In this document: one piece after another, positions 17,600 through 24,951 of the stretch
How positions within the stretch are numbered: the first letter of the stretch is position 1
Layout of the letters: every line of letters begins with the position of its first letter
NCBI RefSeq assembly: GCF_024609325.1
Contig: NZ_JANHMQ010000002.1
Location: 682,001 to 746,000 of the forward strand
DNA: 64,000 nucleotides
From: Geothrix fuzhouensis
GTDB lineage: Bacteria > Acidobacteriota > Holophagae > Holophagales > Holophagaceae
Direction: 5' to 3'
Translations under genes and position numbers: made by a program
Notes under the pieces: model-generated
Seen by the model: the letters and a program-made list of their open reading frames with translations, nothing else
Databases searched by the model: none
What the model was told of the DNA's origin: nothing

Positions 17600-18308
17600 G
17601 CCATAACTCCCTGAAACAACGGCTGCCATTGTCCCAGGTCAGGAGTTCCAGTTCCGCCACGGGGATGCCACGGATTCTCGCGGCCGTCTCGAAGACGTGC
17701 TCCAGTTCCGAAGCGCCATCCGTCTCCAGGAGAAGGTGGTCGGAGGATACGGCCCGCAAGGTTTCCCGCAAGCTCAGGCGATCCGGTTTCTGGATGTCGC
17801 CGGAGAACGACAGGAAGACGCCCATGGCCTGGAGTTCCCGGGCGATCTCCAGGCTTCCGGAATAGGCGTGGACCATGGCGCCGCTGGCAGGCACACCCTC
17901 TTCACGGAGAACGTCCAGAAGGGCCCCCCAGGCCTTGACGACATGCAGAGCAACCGGTCGCCGCAGGACACGAGCCAGCTGCAGCTGGACGCGCAGCGCC
18001 GATTCCTGGGCGTCCCGGTCCGCTTCCTTCCGGGCAAAGTCGAGCCCGCACTCTCCCAGGCCTGCGGGAGTGGAGCGCAGCAGGCCTTCGAGCCGTGCCG
18101 CCCACCCCGGGGCGGCATCTTCCACGAACCAGGGGTGCAGGCCGAGCATGGGGAGCACCTGGCCATGGGAAGCCGCATGGGCCAGGACCGCCGGCCAGTC
18201 TGCTTCACAGGTGCCACAGACCACCCGGCGATGGTCCCTGCGCAGGACCGGCCCTTCCAGGGCACCGACTCTGGGCAGGTGGCTGTGGGCATCAAAAAGG
18301 GGGGGCAT
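17577..18308 (-). CDS. TatD-family metal-dependent hydrolase
   Basis: A 243-residue amidohydrolase-fold protein of the TatD family, metal-dependent nucleases that trim DNA and RNA ends. FDAHSHLPR at the N-terminus holds the first metal ligands, LGECGLDFARKEADRDAQ carries the conserved Glu, HVVKAWGALLDVL and VHAYSGS carry His ligands, and LLLETDGASE near residue 205 gives the last Asp. Substrate specificity cannot be judged. I start at ATG 18308; the upstream open frame adds no conserved sequence. Confidence 0.88.
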   Translation of the reverse strand: MPPLFDAHSHLPRVGALEGPVLRRDHRRVVCGTCEADWPAVLAHAASHGQVLPMLGLHPWFVEDAAPGWAARLEGLLRSTPAGLGECGLDFARKEADRDAQESALRVQLQLARVLRRPVALHVVKAWGALLDVLREEGVPASGAMVHAYSGSLEIARELQAMGVFLSFSGDIQKPDRLSLRETLRAVSSDHLLLETDGASELEHVFETAARIRGIPVAELELLTWDNGSRCFRELWHEVVFPQ

Positions 18309-18645
18309 GGGCTCGCTCGTCGGATGGGGTGGGCGATCTGGGATCCTCCCTTCCATGATAGGCGAGGGGATCGAACATGACATGAAATGATATGCCAGTA
18401 CATCGGCCTGCGGATTGATTAACGATGGGCAAAAACAGGTAACATCCTGAACATATTCGCTGAATTCAACCATTCGTGGCGCCAACCAGGAGGTTGAACG
18501 TGAATCGCCTCCTCTTGGCGCGGATGATCCGGGCCATGCCCGAGGGACAGAGACCGGGCCCAGGCTGTGAGAAACGGGTGGATCGGGGTCCCGTAGGGCA
18601 CAACATGGGCACAACTGGTAATCTGGAAGCTACGTAAGTGCCGTG
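18309..18645. other. 337-base intergenic region before tRNA-Arg
   Basis: No protein gene is convincing here. Bases 18479-18521 form an imperfect hairpin with arms of 14-15 bases (left arm GCGCCAACCAGGAGG) around a 14-base loop; it is not linked to any gene end on the plus strand. GGGTCCCGTAG at 18586-18596 repeats the first bases of the tRNA gene (18645-18655). The tRNA promoter must lie in this region but I cannot place it. Confidence 0.45.
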
Positions 18646-18722
18646 GGTCCCGTAGCTCAGCTGGATAGAGCAGCTCCCTCCTAAGGAGCAGGTCGTGCGT
18701 TCAAATCGCATCGGGGCCACCA
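18646..18722 (+). tRNA. tRNA-Arg, anticodon CCT (codon AGG)
   Basis: The full cloverleaf can be folded: acceptor GGTCCCG with CGGGGCC (one T-G pair), D-arm GCTC...GAGC, anticodon stem GCTCC/GGAGC with loop CTCCTAA, and T-arm around TTCAAAT. The anticodon is CCT at 18680-18682. The 3' CCA is encoded in the genome (18720-18722). A strong terminator follows 32 bases later, so it is probably a single-gene transcript. Confidence 0.95.
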
Positions 18723-18754
18723 TTTGAGTTGCTTCCTTTCCCCTTCTTCCCACG

Positions 18755-18789
18755 TCCGAACAGAAGCTCCTTGGGAGCTTCTGTTCGGA
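18755..18789 (+). terminator. Terminator after tRNA-Arg
   Basis: A perfect 16-pair stem (18755-18770 with 18774-18789) closes on a TTG loop; arms begin TCCGAACAGAAG. It could also stop transcription from the other side, since the next gene converges on it. Confidence 0.8.
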
Positions 18790-18819
18790 TGCGGAAACGA
18801 TGGGAGGGATCTGAAGCGA

Positions 18820-19914
18820 TCAGTGGATGGGCGCGTAGGCCAGCCCGGCGCCGGGAGCGAGGAAGACGGCTTCGTGATCGAGGAGGCCCACCAGCCGGTG
18901 GCCATCGGCGAGGGTGGTGGGGATCCACTCCAGGGCGCCGTTGCGCAGGTCGAACCGGGCGAGCATCAGGCCCTTGGATTCGGGCGCGCCGCAGGACTTG
19001 ACCTGGCTGGGGGCGAAGACACCGAAGATCACGTCCTTGCCCGCCCAGGAGAGCAGAGGCCCGCGGCCCACAGATCCCAGCACGGCGCGGCCGGGCAGGG
19101 CTTCGTGGCAGGTGAAGAAGGTCTGGCCGGGCTCCTTGGGGCCCTTGATGGGATCCAGGACGGTGAAGGCCAGGCTGGCGCCCTCCGCCAGGTAGACCGT
19201 GCCGTCCACGCCCAGGGCCATGCGGTTGAGGGGCACCAGCAGGGGCTGGGCCGCGGCGTCCTTCAGTTGAGAGCGATCGCCGTAAGTCCAGAGCACCCCG
19301 CCGGTCCTGAGGTCGCGCTTCTCCAAGCAGGGTTTCAGGGTGCGGTAGAGGATGAGGATGCCTTCGCGGCCCACGGCGATGTCCTCGACCGGGGCGGGGA
19401 GCGCCGAGGCGCTCTCGATCTGTCCATCCTTGTTGAGGATGACCAGGCGCCCGTCACAGACCATCCAGGTCCGGCTGTAGGAATCCATCACCCAGCGCTC
19501 GGGGACTGCCTCGCAGGCAGGAGCCACGGGAGCCTGCTGGGGCACGGGTTTGGGCGCTGTGGTCGAGGGCCGCTGGCGATGCGGAATGCCGTACAGCAGC
19601 GCGCCCGCGGCGTCATAGTCGGTCGCGATGGGCCCCGCCTTGGCGGCCGGGGCGGTCTTTGCGATCGGTGCGGGCTTGCGGACCTCGGGAAGGGTGATCG
19701 GCAAGGTGGACAGGAGACCGCTGCCCTTCATCCAGGCCCGCAGCGATCGGGTGGCCGGATCAAAGAACACCAGGGACCCATCCACTTCCTGATAGGCCCA
19801 TCCCCCGGCGATGCGCGTGGGGTCCCATCCCTGGGCTGGGGCCTGGGCGCGCAGAGGGCTCAGACCACAGAGGGCCAAGGCGGCAAGAAGGAAGGTCAGA
19901 AGGCGGAGTCTCAT
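18820..19914 (-). CDS. Secreted protein of unknown function
   Basis: I do not recognise a family. The 364-residue protein starts with a clear signal peptide (MRLRLLTFLLAALALCGLSP, cleavage probably near LRAQA). After a Pro/Ala-rich stretch around residues 75-130, repeated segments such as WVMDSYSRTWMVCDGRLVIL, YLAEGASLAFTVLDP and LLSWAGKDVIFGVF have the strand-turn-strand look of a beta-propeller. Five scattered Cys suggest disulphides outside the cytoplasm. It stands alone: convergent with the tRNA and divergent from the deaminase. The start ATG at 19914 is preceded by an A/T-rich region up to about 19945 that may be its promoter. Confidence 0.7.
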   Translation of the reverse strand: MRLRLLTFLLAALALCGLSPLRAQAPAQGWDPTRIAGGWAYQEVDGSLVFFDPATRSLRAWMKGSGLLSTLPITLPEVRKPAPIAKTAPAAKAGPIATDYDAAGALLYGIPHRQRPSTTAPKPVPQQAPVAPACEAVPERWVMDSYSRTWMVCDGRLVILNKDGQIESASALPAPVEDIAVGREGILILYRTLKPCLEKRDLRTGGVLWTYGDRSQLKDAAAQPLLVPLNRMALGVDGTVYLAEGASLAFTVLDPIKGPKEPGQTFFTCHEALPGRAVLGSVGRGPLLSWAGKDVIFGVFAPSQVKSCGAPESKGLMLARFDLRNGALEWIPTTLADGHRLVGLLDHEAVFLAPGAGLAYAPIH

Positions 19915-20081
19915 ATATTACCTGCCTATATTTTATTATGCCCATGCAAGACTGCAGTTGAATCCCTTTGGCTGTGACGAAGCGCACGATTTATTCCAAG
20001 GATGTCGATGTCCATTGATTCCTCCCTGGCCCGTCCATGACCCCGAACTTCTTGCGATGATGAAGGTTTCCCGAGGGGCCC

Positions 20082-20513
20082 GTGACGCGATCCCAGCTGA
20101 AGGACGAAGTCTTCATGAACATGGCGCTGGAACTCAGCCGCCTTGGGACCTGCTGCCGCCTCCAGGTGGGCGCAGTCCTGCTGCGGGGCGATGGCGGCAT
20201 CGCGGCGGCGGGCTTCAACGGGGCGCTGCCGGGCATGCCCCACTGCACGCCGGAGACCTGCAAGCCCGGTCAGCGCTGCCTGCATACGAGCCACGCGGAG
20301 GAGAACGCGCTGGGCTTCTGCGATGGCCCCGTGGCCACGGCTTTCGTCACGCACGAGCCCTGCCTCATCTGCTGCCGGGCCCTGGTGCGCCGGGGCATCC
20401 GCCGGGTGGTGTTCCGTCACCCCTACACGAGCATCGCGGAGCAGGAGCGGCTGGAGCGCCAGCACATCCTCGACCACTTCGGCGTGAAGTGGGAGCAGCA
20501 CGGCCAGCCTTGA
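20082..20513 (+). CDS. dCMP deaminase-like zinc enzyme (ComEB type)
   Basis: A 143-residue cytidine/deoxycytidylate deaminase-fold protein. The zinc site is visible as HTSHAEENAL (His ligand and catalytic Glu) and PCLICCRALVRRGI (two Cys ligands), and NMALELSRLGTCCRLQVGAV is the usual opening. dCMP deaminases feed dUMP to thymidylate synthesis; ComEB-type proteins with this length are commonly annotated so. The start is GTG at 20082 with GAGGGG upstream; no in-frame ATG fits. It is followed after 56 bases by the formate dehydrogenase gene, with no obvious functional link. Confidence 0.88.
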   Translation: MTRSQLKDEVFMNMALELSRLGTCCRLQVGAVLLRGDGGIAAAGFNGALPGMPHCTPETCKPGQRCLHTSHAEENALGFCDGPVATAFVTHEPCLICCRALVRRGIRRVVFRHPYTSIAEQERLERQHILDHFGVKWEQHGQP

Positions 20514-20569
20514 ACTCCAGGGCAGGTGGCGCATACTTCTGACCGCCCCTTCCTTCAGGAGACAAGCTG

Positions 20570-23260
20570 GTGACCGGAACCCTCATCCGCCTGCGGGTGA
20601 ATGGCCGCGACGTCGTGGCACAGGTGGGAACCATGCTGCTGGAGGCCTGCCGACAGAACGGCATCGAGATTCCCACCCTCTGCTCGGATCCGCGGCTGAA
20701 GCCGGCCTCCAGCTGCCGGCTGTGCGAGGTGGAGGTGAAGGGCCGCGAACGCCCCCCATGCGCTTGCGCCACACCCGTGGAGGAGGGCATGGAGGTGGCG
20801 ACCCACACCCCAGCACTGGAGGACTTCCGCCGCGCCATGCTGGAGCGCCTGGCCGAGCGCATTCCGGCGGAAGATCCGGCCAGGATGGCGGGCAAGCCTT
20901 TCCGGAGGCTGTTGGACACCTATGGTGTGGCGCCTTCGGGCGTGCGGCGGCCGGAGGCGAAGCATCCAGACCATCCGTACCTGGACGTGGACCTCTCCTG
21001 GTGCGTAGCCTGCGGCCGCTGCGTCCGCATCTGCGACGAGGTGCAGGGGCAGAACATCTGGACGTTCACGGGGCGCGGAGGAGACCTGGCCTTGGCGCCG
21101 GAGCTTGCACCCGGCCTGCGGGAGAGTGCCTGCGTGAGCTGTGGTGCCTGCGCCGACACCTGCCCCACGGGGGCCATCGAGGATGTCTCACGGTTGGCGG
21201 TGGGGCTTCCAGAGCGCTGGGTGCGCACCACCTGCCCCTACTGCGGCACCGGCTGCGAACTGGATATAGGTGTGAAGGATGGATACATCACCGAGGCGCG
21301 TCCGGTGCTTGCCTCGCCGGTGAACCGCGGGCATCTCTGCGTGAAGGGACGATACGGCTGGGGTTTCAACGATGCGCCCGACCGGATCACGGAGCCGATG
21401 ATCCGGCGGAACGGGACCTGGGAATCGGCCACCTGGGACCAGGCGTTGGAGGCCGCGGCCTCCGCTCTCCGCTCGGCCCGCCTGACCGGTGGCCCTGGCG
21501 CCATCGGCGTGCTCGCTTCCAGCCGCTCCACCAACGAGGAGAACTACCTGACGCAGAAATTTGCGCGCCTCGCGCTGGGCACACACAACGTGGACTGTTG
21601 TGCCCGGGTCTGCCACGCGCCCAGTGCCGCGGGCCTTGGCCAGACCTTCGGCACCGGGGCGGCCACCAACAGCTACGCGGACATCGAACTCACCGGACTG
21701 CTGATGGTGGTGGGCGCCAACCCCACCGAGAACCATCCCATCGTCGGAGCCCGCATCCGCCAGCGCGCTCGGGCCGGTGTGCCCCTCATCGTGATCGATC
21801 CCCGGCGCACGGAGCTGGCGGATCTGGCCACGGTCCACCTCACGCCGCGACCCGGCACGAACCTGCCCCTGCTCCAAGCCATGGCGAACCTGATCCTCGG
21901 TGAGGGGCTCGCGGACCTGGACTTCCTCGCCGCCCGCACTCAGGACCTGGAAGCCTACACGGCTTCTCTGCAGGCGTGGACGCCCGAGCGGGCGGGCGCC
22001 ATCTGCGGGATCGAGCCAGAGGCCATCCGGCGCGCGGCGCGCCTCTACGCCACGGTGCGGCCCGCGATGATCTTCCATGGCCTGGGCGTCACCGAGCACC
22101 GTCAGGGGACGGACGGCGTATCGGCCCTGGCGCATCTCGCCCTGCTCACGGGGAACGTGGGCATTCCCGGTGCCGGCGTGAATCCCCTGCGGGGCCAGAA
22201 CAACGTCCAGGGCAGTGCCCAGATGGGTTGCGAGCCGTCGCGGCTCACCGGCTACCAGAAGGTGGCCCAGGCCCGAGGCACCCATGCACAAGTGTGGGGG
22301 GCCGAACTGCCCCATGAGCCGGGACTCAACGCTCTGGAAATGATCGACGCCGCCGGAGAAGGGCGGTTGAAGGCCCTGCTGGTGATCGGCTACGACCCCC
22401 TGCTCAGCCACCCCGGCGCGCGGGAGACGGCAGAGAACCTGAACGGGTTGGATGCCCTCATCGTGGTGGATCTGTTCCTCACCGAGACGGCCAAGGCCTT
22501 CGGCACGGTCTTTCTGCCCGCCGCCAGCCCCTTCGAGAAGGAAGGCACTTTCATGAACGGTGAGCGGCGCGTCCAACGCATCCGCCGGGTGGTGGCGCCG
22601 AAGGGGGAAAGCCGCACCGACCTGGCGATCCTGGGTGCCCTCGCGGAGCGGCTCGGCGCCGGACAGCATTTCCGGCACCCGGATGCCGCCGCCGTCTGGG
22701 ACGAGGCACGCCAGGTCTGGCCGGCCATCGCCGGCATCAGCCATGAGCGGCTGGATCGCGTGGGAGGGATCCAGTGGCCCTGCCCCGCGGAGGACCACCC
22801 GGGCACCCCAGTGCTTCACGCGGACGGTTTCCCGGGGGGGCGGGCGACCTTCCGGCCCCTGGCCTGGACGCCCAGCGCTGAGCGGCCCGATGAGGCGTTC
22901 CCCTTCCTGTTGAACACCGGGCGCAGCCTCTTCCACTTCAACGCCGCCACCATGACCGGGCGGACCCGCAACCACGAACTTCGGGCGGATGACGAGCTGG
23001 AGCTCCATCCCGACGACGCGGCGGACCTGGGCCTCGCCGCAGGGGACGCGGTCCAGGTGCAGAGCCGCCACGGGGCCTTCACCCTCCGCGCCCGTCCCAC
23101 GGAGCGAGTGCGGCGGGGCGAGCCCTTCGCCACCTTCCACGCGGTGGCCGCCTACGTGAACCTGGCCACAGGCCCGGGTCGGGACACGGTCACCGGGACG
23201 CCGGAGTACAAAGTCACCGCGGTGAACCTGCGCGCAGCCATCGGTCCTGGGAGCCGGTAA
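20570..23260 (+). CDS. Formate dehydrogenase alpha subunit, molybdopterin-dependent
   Basis: This 896-residue protein oxidises formate at a bis-molybdopterin centre. Order of domains: a [2Fe-2S] plant-ferredoxin-like domain (about 1-75, CSDPRLKPASSCRLC), two [4Fe-4S] ferredoxin clusters (CVACGRCVRIC and CVSCGACADTC, about 145-205), a further [4Fe-4S] motif CPYCGTGC near 223, then the large molybdopterin domains. The active-site residue in CCARVCHAP is Cys348 (TGC at 21611), so this is the Cys rather than selenocysteine form. QNNVQGSAQMGCEP and the C-terminal GPGRDTVTGTPEYKVTAV are family marks. The N-terminal Fe-S region suggests NAD- or ferredoxin-linked partners, but none are adjacent. Start is GTG at 20570. 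Confidence 0.93.
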   Translation: MTGTLIRLRVNGRDVVAQVGTMLLEACRQNGIEIPTLCSDPRLKPASSCRLCEVEVKGRERPPCACATPVEEGMEVATHTPALEDFRRAMLERLAERIPAEDPARMAGKPFRRLLDTYGVAPSGVRRPEAKHPDHPYLDVDLSWCVACGRCVRICDEVQGQNIWTFTGRGGDLALAPELAPGLRESACVSCGACADTCPTGAIEDVSRLAVGLPERWVRTTCPYCGTGCELDIGVKDGYITEARPVLASPVNRGHLCVKGRYGWGFNDAPDRITEPMIRRNGTWESATWDQALEAAASALRSARLTGGPGAIGVLASSRSTNEENYLTQKFARLALGTHNVDCCARVCHAPSAAGLGQTFGTGAATNSYADIELTGLLMVVGANPTENHPIVGARIRQRARAGVPLIVIDPRRTELADLATVHLTPRPGTNLPLLQAMANLILGEGLADLDFLAARTQDLEAYTASLQAWTPERAGAICGIEPEAIRRAARLYATVRPAMIFHGLGVTEHRQGTDGVSALAHLALLTGNVGIPGAGVNPLRGQNNVQGSAQMGCEPSRLTGYQKVAQARGTHAQVWGAELPHEPGLNALEMIDAAGEGRLKALLVIGYDPLLSHPGARETAENLNGLDALIVVDLFLTETAKAFGTVFLPAASPFEKEGTFMNGERRVQRIRRVVAPKGESRTDLAILGALAERLGAGQHFRHPDAAAVWDEARQVWPAIAGISHERLDRVGGIQWPCPAEDHPGTPVLHADGFPGGRATFRPLAWTPSAERPDEAFPFLLNTGRSLFHFNAATMTGRTRNHELRADDELELHPDDAADLGLAAGDAVQVQSRHGAFTLRARPTERVRRGEPFATFHAVAAYVNLATGPGRDTVTGTPEYKVTAVNLRAAIGPGSR

Positions 23261-23268
23261 TCTGGGAC

Positions 23269-23919
23269 ATGCTCAGCCACGCCGCCAGCCCCAACCCGCG
23301 CACCTTTCGCGAGAATCGCTTCCTCCAGGTTCTCTGCCTGGCCTACGGACTCGTCTGGATGGTGGCGGCCATCCGGCCGCTCTATCCCAGCGACTGGCGG
23401 ATGGAGAACCTGTTGGTGGTGCTCGCGGTGGGCGGCCTGGGGTGGACGTACCGCCGTTTCCCGCTGTCGGATCTCAGCTATCTGTTGATCGCCGTGTTCC
23501 TCACCCTGCATGCGGTGGGAGCCCACTACACCTATGCCAACGTTCCGCTCGGCTTCTGGATGAAGGCGCAATGGGGATTGACGCGGAATCCCTTTGACCG
23601 CATCGTCCACTTCAGTTTCGGCCTGCTGCTCGCCTATCCCGTGCGCGAGGTGTTCATGCGGGTGGCCCGCACCCGCGGTTTCTGGAACTACTACCTGCCC
23701 CTGGACGTGGTGCTGGCGGCCTCCGCCGTCTACGAGATCATCGAGAGCATCACGGCCCGCCTCGCCGCGCCGGAGCTGGGCGATGCTTTTCTGGGCACGC
23801 AGGGGGATATCTGGGACGCCCAGAAGGACATGACCGCCGCGGCGATCGGCGCCGTCCTCACCATGCTCGTGGTGGTCCTGGTGAGGCGGTTGAGGCAAAT
23901 GCCCGAACCCGCCGATTGA
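23269..23919 (+). CDS. YjdF-family (DUF2238) inner-membrane protein
   Basis: A 216-residue membrane protein with about six hydrophobic segments. LHAVGAHYTYANVPLG, FDRIVHFSFGLLLAYPVRE and GTQGDIWDAQKDM are the conserved blocks of the YjdF/DUF2238 family, whose function is unknown. It begins eight bases after the formate dehydrogenase stop, so it is probably in the same transcript, but no role in formate metabolism has been established for the family. Confidence 0.85.
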   Translation: MLSHAASPNPRTFRENRFLQVLCLAYGLVWMVAAIRPLYPSDWRMENLLVVLAVGGLGWTYRRFPLSDLSYLLIAVFLTLHAVGAHYTYANVPLGFWMKAQWGLTRNPFDRIVHFSFGLLLAYPVREVFMRVARTRGFWNYYLPLDVVLAASAVYEIIESITARLAAPELGDAFLGTQGDIWDAQKDMTAAAIGAVLTMLVVVLVRRLRQMPEPAD

Positions 23920-23921
23920 AC

Positions 23922-24875
23922 CTAGATCCCGCCGTGCTCCCAGGTGGGCAGGGGCGTGTTATCCAAGGCCACCTCGGTACCATCGTCCAGTACCAGCAGG
24001 GGCGGATTCCCAGGACGCAGATCGACGATGGTGCGGCCCAGAAGGCGCTCCCGCTGGTCGTGGTGCCAGGGGATGCCCACGGGATAGGTGCGGCGATAGC
24101 TGTCCAGGGGGCCTTCGAGCCGGTAGCAGAGGCGGTGGAGGGCACCTTCGAAGGCGGCTTCGAAGCCCTTGGGCGGTTCCGGATCCAGGCCGGCAGCCCG
24201 GAGGAAAGCCTCGGCCGGGGGGAGGTCCCCGGCTCCCCCGGCCACCCAACGGCGCAGGCCGGGTCCGAAGGGGGCGGGACCATCCAGCGCCACGGCCCGG
24301 TCCCGGTGGATACCGAGCCAGAGGGACACCCGTCCGCAGGAACCGGCGCCTTCGAAATCGAGGGGCAACTGGGCGTCGTCATGAAAGACCACCGCACGAA
24401 GAGGAAGCCACTCGAAGGTCTCGGCCACTTTGGCACCCACGGGACCGAGGCTCTCCTGGCGTAGTTCGGAGACGGCTTCCGCGAAGGTCTGCCGGAGGCT
24501 GGCCAGGCTCAGCACGCCCTCCGGGAGGCCCTGGGCGTCCAGGGCGAGGGGCGGTTCGTGCCAGTCCGCCGCGAGGGCCGGGAGCACCTGCTGGAAGAGG
24601 ATCAGGGCCGGATCCCAGTCCCAGTGGCGGGCGGGCTCGTAGCCCAGCTCCCGGCAGAGGTCGAACCAGGCGCGGTCCGGAGCAGAGGCCCCGGGCAGGT
24701 AGATGGACCGGCCATCCAGGAAGATCTCACAGCCCGGCTGAGCCGTCGGGCCCTGCCGCCGACTCAGGCCCAGCTCATGCCGGCCCAGGGTGGCCAGGGT
24801 GGTCTCGTGGTACGGATGATCCTCTTGCCGCAACACCTTCAGCGGCGCACCGAGGATCCAGGCGTCCAGGGACAT
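23922..24875 (-). CDS. Conserved-looking protein of unknown function
   Basis: I do not recognise this 317-residue soluble protein. It has no signal peptide or membrane segment. I start it at ATG 24875 (MSLDAWILGAPLKV) because a very strong GGGAGGGG lies just upstream; an open extension to 24974 looks non-coding. Visible features are LSRRQGPTAQPG, a Trp-rich centre (HWDWDPALILFQQVLPALAADWHE), and a C-terminal half rich in GVPWHHD-type turns. It lies 76 bases downstream of the SpoIID-like gene on the same strand and may be the last gene of that operon. Confidence 0.65.
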   Translation of the reverse strand: MSLDAWILGAPLKVLRQEDHPYHETTLATLGRHELGLSRRQGPTAQPGCEIFLDGRSIYLPGASAPDRAWFDLCRELGYEPARHWDWDPALILFQQVLPALAADWHEPPLALDAQGLPEGVLSLASLRQTFAEAVSELRQESLGPVGAKVAETFEWLPLRAVVFHDDAQLPLDFEGAGSCGRVSLWLGIHRDRAVALDGPAPFGPGLRRWVAGGAGDLPPAEAFLRAAGLDPEPPKGFEAAFEGALHRLCYRLEGPLDSYRRTYPVGIPWHHDQRERLLGRTIVDLRPGNPPLLVLDDGTEVALDNTPLPTWEHGGI

Positions 24876-24951
24876 GGCCCCTCCCAGGAAGGCAAGCCTG
24901 GGTCGACCCCGGGCTTCCGTCAATCCCAGAAAGAGATTTGTTGGTTGAAAA

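Noticed and set aside
18466-18753. A minus-strand frame of 95 codons across the tRNA-Arg gene
   Set aside because: Its middle part (ERTTCSLGGSCSIQLSYGT) is the translated antisense of the tRNA, a well-known artefact.
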